Assembly (NCBI GenBank): GCA_050330635.1
Contig: JBHJNQ010000017.1
Coordinates: 142,270-206,269, forward strand
Direction of reading: 5' to 3'
Origin: CADEDH01 sp050330635
GTDB taxonomy: Bacteria > Actinomycetota > Acidimicrobiia > Acidimicrobiales > SZUA-35
Length of the DNA: 64,000 nt
Part shown: one piece after another, positions 1-7,798 of the stretch
Position numbering within the stretch: position 1 is the first letter of the stretch
Layout: each line of letters starts with the position of its first letter
The notes under the pieces: model-generated
Database searches by the model: none
Told to the model about the DNA's origin: nothing
What the model saw: the letters and a program-made list of their open reading frames with translations, nothing else
Program-made: the position numbers and the translations under genes

Positions 1-381
1 CTGGACCGAGTACCAGTTGCCCGTTGCGGGGTCCCGGACCGTCGTCACGTCCATGTCGAGAACCGAGCCGTCGACGGCGATGGTCGGGACCCGCCCCGAC
101 GCCCACCCGTCACCGGCCAGGGCCTCGTCGACGAGGCGGCGCTGGGCCTCCCGGCCCTCGCCCTCGGCCACGAAGTCGGTGATGCGGCGCCCCACGAGCT
201 CGGTCATGGTGGTGGCGTAGGTCCGCACCCCGGCGTCGTTGCAGAAGCGCACCCGGCCCCGATCGTCGGTGACGATGAGGACGTCGGCGGTCAGGTCGGC
301 CAGACGGCACAGGTCGTCCAATCCCGCCTCCCCGCCGGAGATGCGTCGTCGATCGCCGGCGGACGGCCCGATTTCGGTCAC
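1..381 (-). CDS. PAS-domain protein, 3' end outside window
   Basis: Reads from a GTG at 381 to the window edge without a stop (127 codons seen). The text LIVTDDRGRVRFCNDAG followed by TMTELVGRRITDFV is the PAS pattern: a sensor core with an asparagine near the end of the second strand, then the F-helix. The fragment breaks off in VTTVRDPATGNWYSVQ, the last PAS strands. PAS domains bind ligands or cofactors and pass signals to attached output domains, which here would lie outside the window, so the output (kinase, GGDEF, regulator) is unknown. It is transcribed in the same direction as the acyl-CoA genes upstream, 66 nt after the stop of the MaoC-fold gene, and may be the last gene of that operon. 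Confidence 0.7.
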   Translation of the reverse strand, partial: MTEIGPSAGDRRRISGGEAGLDDLCRLADLTADVLIVTDDRGRVRFCNDAGVRTYATTMTELVGRRITDFVAEGEGREAQRRLVDEALAGDGWASGRVPTIAVDGSVLDMDVTTVRDPATGNWYSVQ

Positions 382-447
382 AGGTTCCGATCGGCACCCC
401 CCGCCGGCAATTGAGTCGGTTGGCCCGCCGCCGAGGGCGGCCGGGTA

Positions 448-852
448 TCAGTCGGCGAAGGACACCACGGCCGTTCCCAGGACGCTGGTCCGGCCGTCCT
501 CGGTGATGACGGTGAGGTCGATCTCGGCCGTCCTGGCATCGTCGTCGGTGTCGGTCACAGCACCCGAAAGGGTGGGGGACGTGCCCACGATCAACGGGCC
601 CCGGAACACCGTGTCGAGGCGATGGATCGTGCTGCCGGGCGCCCACCGGTGGATCATGGCCGCCAGCAGGCCCTGGCTCATGATCCCCGGCACCAACGCC
701 CCCGGCAGGCCCTCGGCGCGGGCCGCCTCGTGGTCGGTGAATCGGGGGAACTGCTGATCGGCGGCGGCGGTGAACTTCACCACCCGCTCCATCGAGACGT
801 CCGGGTGCTCGGTCGGGAGCTCGTCACCCAACTCGACGTCCTCGTACTTCAT
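448..852 (-). CDS. MaoC-like hotdog-fold protein lacking the hydratase dyad
   Basis: 134 aa from ATG at 852. The segment FPRFTDHEAARAEGLPG aligns without gaps to the MaoC/hydratase-2 core (DFNPIHYDPEYARAAGFPG in family members). The catalytic Asp is replaced by Gln and the catalytic His by Phe, and the usual HG after the loop is PG (LVPGIMSQGLL). The hotdog fold is clear; classic (R)-hydratase activity is doubtful. It starts 29 nt after the stop of the neighbouring N-terminal-type MaoC gene, which suggests the two proteins pair as the halves of an enoyl-CoA hydratase do in steroid catabolism (ChsH1/ChsH2). It could instead be a thioesterase or a structural partner. Confidence 0.8.
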   Translation of the reverse strand: MKYEDVELGDELPTEHPDVSMERVVKFTAAADQQFPRFTDHEAARAEGLPGALVPGIMSQGLLAAMIHRWAPGSTIHRLDTVFRGPLIVGTSPTLSGAVTDTDDDARTAEIDLTVITEDGRTSVLGTAVVSFAD

Positions 853-881
853 CTCGCGCTCACCTCTACTCGATCGGGCCG

Positions 882-1319
882 TCAGCCGTTGCGGATCATG
901 CGCCAGTCGACGTTGGCGACCGGTTCGTCGTTCTGGTTGGTGAAGCTCATCCGCTGGACGATGAAGATCATCGTCCCCGAGCGGCCCGTCTTGGCGTACA
1001 GCTCGGCGATGGTGGCCGAACCCCGGAGGACGTCGCCGGCCCTGACGGGGCGGAACACCTCGACCGCCTTCCCGCCGTCGATCCCACCGCTGCCGAGCTT
1101 GGGGAAGTCGTCGGGGAGGACCCGGTTGGAGACGCAGTGGCTGGTGAAGGTGGGGTGGGCCTGGAAGTCGTCGTGTGCCGGATCGAGGAAGCGGGGATCG
1201 GTCTCCCCGCAGGCCTCGGCCCACGCCACCATCCGATCGGCGTCGATCGTGAAGGTGGCCACGTCGAACTCCCAGCCGACCCATTCCTCACGGAGGCCGT
1301 CGACGTCCAGGTCGGTCAT
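882..1319 (-). CDS. MaoC N-terminal-type (FAS1-like dehydratase) protein
   Basis: 145 aa from ATG at 1319. ACGETDPRFLDPAHDDF followed by AHPTFTSH is the pattern of the non-catalytic N-terminal hotdog half found in FAS1-like dehydratase and ChsH2-type proteins (usually GDxNPxYxD, then APPTF). Such halves shape the acyl-CoA tunnel and need a catalytic MaoC partner; the next gene downstream (448-852) is the obvious candidate. The gene starts 52 nt after the PHP gene stop. The catalytic His of hydratases is Phe here, as expected for this half. Confidence 0.8.
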   Translation of the reverse strand: MTDLDVDGLREEWVGWEFDVATFTIDADRMVAWAEACGETDPRFLDPAHDDFQAHPTFTSHCVSNRVLPDDFPKLGSGGIDGGKAVEVFRPVRAGDVLRGSATIAELYAKTGRSGTMIFIVQRMSFTNQNDEPVANVDWRMIRNG

Positions 1320-1371
1320 GATGCGCTTCCTCCTGTCGCGGTGTGGTGGTCGGGATGCGGGCGCCGTCGGC

Positions 1372-2007
1372 TCATCGGTCGGCGTCCAGGTTGACGGCCT
1401 CGAACCGACCCCCATAGAGGGCCCCGACCAGAGTGTCGATGTCGGTGATGTCGTCGTCGAACCGGGTGGCGCAGCGTCCGATGCGGCTGACGATGTGGCT
1501 GTCGCTGCCACCGAAGCCCCGGTAGCCGTGCTCGGCGGCCCTGGCCACCGACAGCTCGTCCTCGCCGGGGATGCTGCCACCGTTCAGCACCTCGACCGTG
1601 TGGACACCGTCGACGGGCCCCTTCCGCTCGTAGTGGGCGAACAGGCCGACGTTGCGACGCCCCGGGTGGCAGGGGGCGGCGAACGCCCCGCACCGTCGGG
1701 CCGCCTCCAGCACCTCCGGGAGGGGATTGTCGATGCGGGCGAAGTCGAAGCTGTTGACCAGGTCGTCGTTGACCCCGAACACGAGGACATGGCCGTAGTC
1801 GGTCTCGACCTCGCTGGCCTTCAGGATCACGAGGCCGTAGGCGTCCTCGAGCTCCCGGTAGTCGGACTCGTCGTCGAACTGGCGATGCTCGGTGAGCACG
1901 AACCCGTCGAGCGGGAGTTCCTTCTTGCGGATCCACTGGCAGTAGTTGTCGACCTTGGCCCGACCGTCGTCGGAGCGAACCGAGTGGGTGTGGAGATCGA
2001 GGATCAT
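1372..2007 (-). CDS. PHP-domain metallo-phosphoesterase
   Basis: 211 aa. The polymerase-and-histidinol-phosphatase metal ligands are visible in order: HTH at 6-8, TEH at 39-41, E66, H73, CHPGR with H114, and GSDSH with D169 and H171. These bind two or three metal ions for phosphoester or related hydrolysis. The substrate cannot be read from sequence. The start ATG overlaps the stop of the DUF35 gene by 4 nt (2004-2007), so it is translationally coupled to an acyl-CoA operon. That context is unusual for a PHP protein and might mean it acts on a CoA-derived or ring-cleavage product rather than a nucleic acid. Confidence 0.85.
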   Translation of the reverse strand: MILDLHTHSVRSDDGRAKVDNYCQWIRKKELPLDGFVLTEHRQFDDESDYRELEDAYGLVILKASEVETDYGHVLVFGVNDDLVNSFDFARIDNPLPEVLEAARRCGAFAAPCHPGRRNVGLFAHYERKGPVDGVHTVEVLNGGSIPGEDELSVARAAEHGYRGFGGSDSHIVSRIGRCATRFDDDITDIDTLVGALYGGRFEAVNLDADR

Positions 2008-2423
2008 GCCGAGGTGAAGCGGAGCACGGCGAAGGCCTCGCCGTCCGACCCGTCGGTGGGGGCGAAGTCGGCCACCACCGGCATCCCGATCGTGACGGAT
2101 TCGGGGTCACATCCGACGATGTTGGTCAACACCCGCGGTCCCTCGTCGAGTTCGACGTAGGCCATCACGTAGGGGCAGGCCTCGGCGAAGCCGGGGGCCT
2201 GGTTCTGGTTGGTCACGGTGAAGGTGTACACGGAGCCGCGGCCGCTGGCCACGAAATGCTCGATGTCGTCGCTGAGACAGGTGGCACACACGGCGCGGGG
2301 CTTGTGCTGGACGGCGCCGCAGTCGGCGCAGCGCTGCAGGACGACCTCGCCCCGGCCGGCTCCCTCCCACCAGCCCCTCGTCTCCCACGACGCCGTCGGC
2401 TTCGGATGCTGGATCTCTGCCAT
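2004..2423 (-). CDS. DUF35 OB-fold / zinc-ribbon partner of thiolase
   Basis: 139 aa. An N-terminal rubredoxin-like zinc ribbon (C32-x2-C35 and C46-x2-C49) precedes an OB-fold (GRGSVYTFTV, PYVMAYVELDEGPRVLTN), the standard DUF35 layout. DUF35 proteins associate with thiolase-fold enzymes such as the Ltp2 aldolase of the steroid side-chain pathway, or with acyltransferases. Here the thiolase-fold gene lies directly upstream: its TAG stop (2424-2426) abuts this ATG with no spacer. The downstream PHP gene overlaps the stop by 4 nt. The gene order strongly implies a complex with the thiolase-like protein. Confidence 0.88.
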   Translation of the reverse strand: MAEIQHPKPTASWETRGWWEGAGRGEVVLQRCADCGAVQHKPRAVCATCLSDDIEHFVASGRGSVYTFTVTNQNQAPGFAEACPYVMAYVELDEGPRVLTNIVGCDPESVTIGMPVVADFAPTDGSDGEAFAVLRFTSA

Positions 2424-3581
2424 CTAGTCCACCCCCAGGATGAGTGTCGCGCCCGAATGCTTGTCGCCGATCGTGCCCCCGGTGCCGTGGACGCAGGCCA
2501 GCGTGGCCCCTTCGACCTGGCGGGCGTCACCTTGGCCCCGGAGCTGTCTCACCGCCTCGATCACGAGGAAGATGCCGCGCATTCCCGGATGGTTGGACGA
2601 CAGGCCGCCGCCGTCGAGGTTGAGCGGGAGCTCCCCCCCGAGCCGGATCCGGCCGCCGGTGACGAAGTCGCCCCCCTCCCCCGGCTTGCAGAAGCCGAGG
2701 TTCTCCAGGGTGGCGAGCACGGTGATGGTGAACGAGTCGTAGATCATGGCCAGGTCGATGTCGGACCGCTCGACCCCGGCCATGGCGAACGCCCGCTCGC
2801 CCGACTGGCGGGCGGCGATCGTCAGGAGGTCGGGTTGGCCGATCTCCTGGTGCGTCACGGCCTCGCCCGCTCCCAGAACGAGCACGGGGCGGGTGGCCAG
2901 GTCGCGGGCCCGGGCCGTCGAGGTGACGACGACGGCCCCGCCACCGTCGCTGATGATGCAGCAGTCGAGCAGGTGGAGGGGGCTCGAGATGACACGGCTG
3001 GAGAGGACGTCGTCGACCGTGATGGGCTGGCGCATCTTGGCGTCGGGGTTGAGGGATGCGTGGTGACGCATGGTCACCGCAATCTCGGCCAGCTGCTCCG
3101 AGGTGGTCCCGTAACGCTCCATGTGGAGTTGGGCGTAGAGGGCGTAGCTGCCGACGGTGGTCATCCCGTAGGGCGACACGAACGACTCGGCGGGACTGGA
3201 GCCGGCCCGGCCTCCGGTGCCGATGGCCATGGCGTTGGACGCCGCCGTGCTCCCGTAGAGGATGAGGGCGACATCGCAGAAGCCGGCGTTGATGGCGGCG
3301 GCGGCGTGACCGACGTGGGCCACGAACGACGAGCCCCCGATGTTGGTGCCGTCGAGGTAGGTGGGTTTGAGGTTCAGGTACTCGGCGAGATCGACGATGC
3401 CCATCATCCCCATCGTCATCGACGCGCCGAACAGGCCGTCGACGTCGTCGATGGTGAGGCCGGCCTCGTCGAGCGCCCCCTTGGCGCACTCGGCCATGAT
3501 CTGGAACTCGGTCTTGTCCGGCGAGAACCGTGACGGATGCTCGTAGACCCCGGCGATGGCGACGGACCCGCTGATCGTCAT
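2424..3581 (-). CDS. Thiolase-fold protein (Ltp2/SCPx-like), nucleophilic Cys replaced
   Basis: 385 aa from ATG at 3581. The thiolase fold is shown by TIDDVDGLFGAS, CIISDGGGAVVVTS and the C-terminal GTGGTIGDKHSGATLILG. At the position where degradative thiolases carry the acyl-accepting Cys this protein reads TNIGGSSFVAHVG (about residues 79-91), so Ser replaces Cys. That substitution is shared with Ltp2-type aldolases, which cleave beta-hydroxyacyl-CoA side chains by a retroaldol reaction together with a DUF35 partner. The DUF35 gene follows immediately and MaoC-fold genes lie three genes on, so the operon resembles the Ltp2-ChsH module. Its 5' end overlaps the hydrolase gene by 4 nt (3578-3581). 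Confidence 0.88.
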   Translation of the reverse strand: MTISGSVAIAGVYEHPSRFSPDKTEFQIMAECAKGALDEAGLTIDDVDGLFGASMTMGMMGIVDLAEYLNLKPTYLDGTNIGGSSFVAHVGHAAAAINAGFCDVALILYGSTAASNAMAIGTGGRAGSSPAESFVSPYGMTTVGSYALYAQLHMERYGTTSEQLAEIAVTMRHHASLNPDAKMRQPITVDDVLSSRVISSPLHLLDCCIISDGGGAVVVTSTARARDLATRPVLVLGAGEAVTHQEIGQPDLLTIAARQSGERAFAMAGVERSDIDLAMIYDSFTITVLATLENLGFCKPGEGGDFVTGGRIRLGGELPLNLDGGGLSSNHPGMRGIFLVIEAVRQLRGQGDARQVEGATLACVHGTGGTIGDKHSGATLILGVD

Positions 3582-4378
3582 GACACGATCCCGGCGGTGC
3601 TGAAGGCGGCGATGAGGGCGGCGAGGGCGGCCGGCTGCTCGATCACGCCGTGCCGGCCGGCTCCCGGCAGGATCTCGACCCGGCCTCCCAGGCGGTCGGC
3701 CAGGGCGCCGGCGCCGGCCCCTTCGTCGTGGTCGGCATGTTCGCCCACCACGACGAGGAGGGGGGTGGCGAGGCTCGTCGGGCAGCTCCACTCGGCCTGG
3801 GCCCGCCGGTCGCCAAGGGTGGCCCGGGGGTCGGTCATGACCCAGTCGCCGAACGCCCGTTGGTAGATCGCCCGGTCGGTGTCGGGGGCGTAGCCCGTCC
3901 CATCGAACTCCCGCCGGGCCTTGCCGGAGGTGATGGCCTCCAGCCGCCCGATCTCGTCGTCGAGCCCGGCCTCGACCCCGACGTCGCCGACGGCGACGAC
4001 GCCGGCGGCCCAGCCGGGCCGGGAGGACGCAGCCTCGATCGCCACGGCCGCCCCCATGCCCTCGCCGACGAGGACCGGGTGATCGATGGCCCAGGCGTCG
4101 GCCAGGGCGAGCAGGTGGGCGGCCATGGCCGCGATCGAACCCAGGGAGTCGAGCCCGGCCGAACGTCCGTGGCCGGGGAGGTCGAACGAGAGTGGGCTGT
4201 CGCCGTCAGCCAGATGATCCATCAGCTCGGCGAACGTGTTGCCGTTGCCGCCGGCGTCGTGGACGCAGACGATCGTGGCGCCGCGTGCCCTGTCGGGCGG
4301 CGAGCCGGGCAACGTGGTCGGTCCGCGGTGGTGGACCAGGGTGGCGACATCCCCGATGGTCAGGTACTTCTGAGGCAC
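3578..4378 (-). CDS. Alpha/beta-hydrolase fold protein without Ser nucleophile
   Basis: 266 aa from a GTG at 4378. The fold is clear: an oxyanion segment VCVHDAGGNG, DLPGHGRS, and the Asp and His regions VVVGEHADHDEG and GAGRHGVIEQP. The nucleophile elbow reads LVGEGMGAA (105-109 are GEGMG) where the family has G-x-S-x-G, so the catalytic Ser is Gly. The reverse complement of 4041-4080 confirms the reading. Such proteins may be inactive partners or use cofactor-free lyase or dioxygenase chemistry. The stop overlaps the start of the thiolase gene, so it belongs to the same operon. The 76 nt upstream separate it from the SDR gene. Confidence 0.8.
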   Translation of the reverse strand: MPQKYLTIGDVATLVHHRGPTTLPGSPPDRARGATIVCVHDAGGNGNTFAELMDHLADGDSPLSFDLPGHGRSAGLDSLGSIAAMAAHLLALADAWAIDHPVLVGEGMGAAVAIEAASSRPGWAAGVVAVGDVGVEAGLDDEIGRLEAITSGKARREFDGTGYAPDTDRAIYQRAFGDWVMTDPRATLGDRRAQAEWSCPTSLATPLLVVVGEHADHDEGAGAGALADRLGGRVEILPGAGRHGVIEQPAALAALIAAFSTAGIVS

Positions 4379-4454
4379 GCCGGGGACCGTATCGCACTCG
4401 GGCCAGCAACCTGTAGCTCGCCCGGACCATCGGAGGCGTCACCGCCGGCGGGTG

Positions 4455-5243
4455 CTACCCGCCGTGTTCCGGGAGCCGGACGGCCTCGACGGACGAAGAG
4501 ATCCGGGCCATCCCGCCGTCGACGGCGATGGTCTCGCCGGTCACGTAGCGGGCGGCATCGGAGGCGAGGAAGGCGACGACGTCGGCCACGTCGTCGCTGT
4601 CGCCCCAACGCTTGAGGGCCACCCCGCCGGCGAGCGTCTCGATCAGGCCGGGCACGGTGCGGCGGCTCTCCTCCCAGATGGCGGTGGCGATGATGCCGGG
4701 GGCGATCGAGTTGACCCTGATGTGGTCCGGACCCCAGTCGGCGGCCAGGGCGCGGGTCATGGCGTCGACCGCCCCCTTGGTGCCAGCGTAGGCCACGCGA
4801 CCGAGCGGCCCCCGGAGCCCGGCCACCGACGAGACGTTGACGATCGAACCCCCGCCCCGGGTCGCCATCGAGGGGGCGAGCCCGATGCTGAGCGTCAGCA
4901 GGGAACGGACGTTGATGGCGAACACGAGGTCGATCTCGTCCTCGGTCAACTGGTCGGGCGTGCGGCGCATCGGGATGCCGGCGTTGTTGACCAGCACATC
5001 CACCCCGCTGACCCGTTCGAGCACGGTGGCGGCCAAGGCCGTTCCGGCCCCGGGCGCCGCCAGGTCGGCGGGAATGACGACGGGGTCGTTGGACAACTCG
5101 GCCGCCACCCGCTCCAGGTCGGCCACGGTGCGGCCGCTCAGCACGACCCGGGCGCCGAGGCGGTCGAGGGTGCGGGCACAGGCCTCACCGATGCCACGGC
5201 TGGCACCGGTGACGACGGCCACCTTGTCGTCGAACTCGAACAT
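4455..5243 (-). CDS. SDR-family NAD(P)-dependent oxidoreductase
   Basis: 262 aa from ATG at 5243. It is a classical short-chain dehydrogenase: cofactor loop TGASRGIG (12-19), NNAG (86-89), catalytic Ser in NVSSVAG (near 138-139), and YAGTK with Y152 and K156. The C-terminal DGGM is also typical. The residues after the second strand (VVLSGRT) with Arg favour NADP(H), which is an inference. As probable first gene of the operon with the thiolase and MaoC-fold proteins it may act as a 3-hydroxyacyl-CoA or cyclic-alcohol dehydrogenase. The 82 nt before it form a divergent promoter region shared with the Nudix gene. Confidence 0.88.
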   Translation of the reverse strand: MFEFDDKVAVVTGASRGIGEACARTLDRLGARVVLSGRTVADLERVAAELSNDPVVIPADLAAPGAGTALAATVLERVSGVDVLVNNAGIPMRRTPDQLTEDEIDLVFAINVRSLLTLSIGLAPSMATRGGGSIVNVSSVAGLRGPLGRVAYAGTKGAVDAMTRALAADWGPDHIRVNSIAPGIIATAIWEESRRTVPGLIETLAGGVALKRWGDSDDVADVVAFLASDAARYVTGETIAVDGGMARISSSVEAVRLPEHGG

Positions 5244-5325
5244 GGCGCCGACGCTACCGGCCGGCGGCCGGGGTCGGCACCGGGGTTTCGAGGAGCCGGG
5301 CGGGTCCGATCTAGGGTGGCGGGCG

Positions 5326-6036
5326 ATGAACACCGACGCGATCGATCCCGAGGCCGTTCCCGTGCGGCCGGCCGCCACCGTCATCCCCCTGCGGGACGGC
5401 CCCGGCGGCATGGAGGTGCTGGTGCTCCGCCGCGATGCCGGCCTCGCCTTCCACGGCGGCTCCTGGGTCTTCCCCGGCGGTCGGGTCGACGAGCACGAGC
5501 TGTCCGCCGCCGGGGGCGACGACCTGGCTGCGGCCCGCCTGGCCGCGTCCCGGGAGGCGGAGGAGGAGGCCGGGCTCCTCCTCGATCCGGCGGCGCTGGT
5601 CACCCTCTCGCACTGGACGACACCGCTGGGCCGGAACCGCCGGTTCGCCACCTGGTTCTTCGCCGCCGAGGCCCCCGGCACCGACGTGGTGATCGACGAC
5701 GGCGAGATCCGCGAGTTCGGCTGGCACACGATCGATGCCGCCATCGGGGGATGCGAGGACGGGGAGATCTCCCTGGCCGGCCCGACCTACGTGAGCCTCC
5801 TACGCCTGCGGACGCACCGGACGGTGGCCGACGCTCTCGCCCACCTGGTCGCCCGGACCGACGAGCTGTTCCTCCCCCGGCTGCTGCGGGTGGGGTCGGA
5901 CACCTTCTCGGTGTACCAGGACGACCCGGCCTACGAGAGCGGTGACCTCGACGCCCCCGGTCCGCACCACCGGATGCACATGCTGGAGCGGGGCTACCGG
6001 TACATCAACGACCTGGACCCGCCTCACCGGCCCTGA
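5326..6036 (+). CDS. Nudix hydrolase (NUDT19/CoA-pyrophosphatase-like)
   Basis: 236 aa. The Nudix box is split by an insertion: WVFPGGRVDEHE (47-58) begins it and SREAEEEAGLLL (75-86) holds the metal-binding REaEEEaG. This spacing is typical of the NUDT19-like group, some of which cleave acyl-CoA to 3',5'-ADP and acyl-phosphopantetheine. A CoA substrate would fit a region full of CoA enzymes but is not proven. The C-terminal half (from about 150) is helical, as in that group. It is divergent from the SDR operon with an 82-nt spacer. Confidence 0.85.
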   Translation: MNTDAIDPEAVPVRPAATVIPLRDGPGGMEVLVLRRDAGLAFHGGSWVFPGGRVDEHELSAAGGDDLAAARLAASREAEEEAGLLLDPAALVTLSHWTTPLGRNRRFATWFFAAEAPGTDVVIDDGEIREFGWHTIDAAIGGCEDGEISLAGPTYVSLLRLRTHRTVADALAHLVARTDELFLPRLLRVGSDTFSVYQDDPAYESGDLDAPGPHHRMHMLERGYRYINDLDPPHRP

Positions 6037-6126
6037 CCCGGTTCGCCGGGCTCGGGGCCCGGCCGTGGCCGCCGGGCCGCCGCCGGTCGTGGCGATGTCC
6101 GGCGTCGGGGCCCTAAGGTCGCCGCC

Positions 6127-7566
6127 ATGACCGATGAGCTGGCATCCCTCGACGCCACCGCACAAGCCGATCTCGTTCGCCGCCGCCAGATCTCCCCCAA
6201 GGAACTGGTCGAGGCCGCCATGGCTCGGATCGAGGCCCTCAATCCGACCGTCAACGCAGTGATCCACCAGACGTTCGACGAGGCCCGGGACGCCGCAGCC
6301 TCGCTCGGCGACCGATTGGCCGCCGGCGAGGCCACCGGTCCCCTCGGGGCGGTGCCCTTCCTCATCAAGGACATCGGGGCCACTCAGGCCGGGCTCCCCT
6401 ACTGGAGTGGGAACCGGGCGCTGAAGGAGCTCGACCACCGCCGCAACGACGACACGGTGCTCGGTGCCCGCTTCCGCCGAGCGGGGCTCGTCACCCTGGG
6501 TAAGACCAATCTCCCGGAGCTGGGAAGCAGCCCCACCACCCAGCCGCTCAGCTGCGGCCCGACCCACAACCCGTGGGACCTCGAGCGCTCCCCCGCCGGC
6601 TCCAGCGGGGGCTCGGCCGCCGCCGTCGCCTCCGGCATGGTGCCGCTGGCCCACGCCAACGACGGTGGTGGTTCCACCCGACTGCCGGCGGCCTGGTGCG
6701 GTCTCGTCGGCCTCAAGACCACGCGGGGCCGGGTGGCCAACCCCGACACCGTCTCCCGGCTCGTCTCGGAGCTGGTGGTGACCCGGACGGTGCGTGACAC
6801 CGCCCTCGTGCTCGACTCGGTGTGCGGCACCACCGACGCCGACCTGTTCGCCACCGCTCCTCCACTCGGGCCCTATGTCGACGAGCTCGGTCGGGTGGCC
6901 GCCCCCCTCCGGGTCGGACTGTGTCTCGATGGCGGCCAGTACCCCGTCGATCCGGGGTGCGTGGCCGCCGTCGAGGCCGCCGGGTCGGCGTTGGAGGCGG
7001 CGGGCCACCGGGTCGGGCCGTTCGACGGCTCGATCCTGTTCGGCCCGGCGTCGGCCGTCAACGGTCGGCTGTGGATGGCCGGGATCGCCCGCCGCGTCGG
7101 CCACCTGGGCCAGCTGATCGGTCGGGAGCTGACCGAGGACGAGGTCGAGCCCTACAACTGGGCGGCGGCTCAGCGGGGACGGACGATGCTGGCCACGGAG
7201 TGGGTGGCGGCCGAGGAGGAGCAGCAGTCGTGGGTCCGTCGGGCGATCGGGTCGATGGAGGGGGTCGACCTCCTGGTGACGCCCACCGCCGGTTGTCCCC
7301 CGATGAGGACGGCCGACCTGGAGCCACCGGCCGACAAGCCGTGGCGCATCGGCCGTACCTACGGCATGATCGGCCAGTTCACGCTGCCGTTCAACGTGAC
7401 GGGCAACCCCGCCATCTCGCTCCCGCTCCACACCACCGACGCCGGCCTCCCTGTCGGCGTGCAGCTCGTGGCGCCCATGGGTCGCGAAGATCTCCTCCTG
7501 CGCCTGTCCAGCCATCTCGAACGGGCGCTGCCGTGGGCGCACCGCCGTCCCGCCGTCTTCGCCTGA
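6127..7566 (+). CDS. Amidase-signature hydrolase
   Basis: 479 aa, the usual length. The Ser-cisSer-Lys catalytic set is complete: K81 in FLIKD, the Gly/Ser-rich SPAGSSGGSAAA (155-166) with the cis-Ser, and nucleophile S183 in DGGGSTRLPA (the common form is GGSIRxPA). The C-terminal GNPAISLPL and GVQLVAPMGRE are typical amidase blocks. It hydrolyses an amide or possibly an ester; the substrate cannot be read. It stands alone, 90 nt after the Nudix gene and in the same direction, and is followed by a hairpin element before the convergent GNAT gene. Confidence 0.9.
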   Translation: MTDELASLDATAQADLVRRRQISPKELVEAAMARIEALNPTVNAVIHQTFDEARDAAASLGDRLAAGEATGPLGAVPFLIKDIGATQAGLPYWSGNRALKELDHRRNDDTVLGARFRRAGLVTLGKTNLPELGSSPTTQPLSCGPTHNPWDLERSPAGSSGGSAAAVASGMVPLAHANDGGGSTRLPAAWCGLVGLKTTRGRVANPDTVSRLVSELVVTRTVRDTALVLDSVCGTTDADLFATAPPLGPYVDELGRVAAPLRVGLCLDGGQYPVDPGCVAAVEAAGSALEAAGHRVGPFDGSILFGPASAVNGRLWMAGIARRVGHLGQLIGRELTEDEVEPYNWAAAQRGRTMLATEWVAAEEEQQSWVRRAIGSMEGVDLLVTPTAGCPPMRTADLEPPADKPWRIGRTYGMIGQFTLPFNVTGNPAISLPLHTTDAGLPVGVQLVAPMGREDLLLRLSSHLERALPWAHRRPAVFA

Positions 7567-7578
7567 CGGGAGTCTCCC

Positions 7579-7619
7579 ATTCGTTGCGTTGAGCGTCAGC
7601 AGTGACGCTGTCCGCAATG
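7579..7619. repeat. Imperfect hairpin element, copy 1 (convergent intergenic)
   Basis: A 41-bp imperfect palindrome 12 nt after the amidase stop. The inner stem is AGCGTCA (7592-7598), loop GCAG, TGACGCT (7603-7609). The outer arms CGTTGCG and CGCAATG pair with one wobble. A related element lies at 15131-15171 (about 30 of 41 positions identical), also between convergent genes, and a G-C pair of the inner stem is a C-G pair there. A bidirectional terminator or a REP-like element is likely. No T-run follows. Confidence 0.6.
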
Positions 7620-7709
7620 GCTGTCGTGTGTTGGCCGGGCCCGGCTTCGCTCTCGTCCGACCACAGGCCCAACGTCGGATCATGGAGCGGATCACGATCG
7701 CCGGCGAAC

Positions 7710-7747
7710 GCCCCTACTGACGTCGCCCCTACTGACGTCGCCCGTAC
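7710..7747. repeat. 15-bp tandem repeat, 2.5 copies
   Basis: GCCCCTACTGACGTC occurs at 7710-7724 and again at 7725-7739, followed by a partial copy. It lies in the 232-nt gap between the convergent amidase and GNAT genes. No coding frame runs convincingly through it. Apart from this repeat and the hairpin at 7579, nothing else is recognisable in the gap. Confidence 0.65.
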
Positions 7748-7798
7748 GGCGCGGCGGCTCCGGGGTCGGCTCCCGCCGAGCCTGCACCGCTCGCCGGC

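Noticed and set aside
5800..7695. A 631-codon open frame antisense to the Nudix and amidase genes
   Set aside because: Composition is that of a GC shadow and the opposite strand carries a complete amidase with all catalytic residues.
7710..7747. Short tandem repeats as a CRISPR array
   Set aside because: Unit and spacer pattern is absent: copies are directly adjacent, too few and without cas genes. The same holds for 17021-17085 and 46448-46473.
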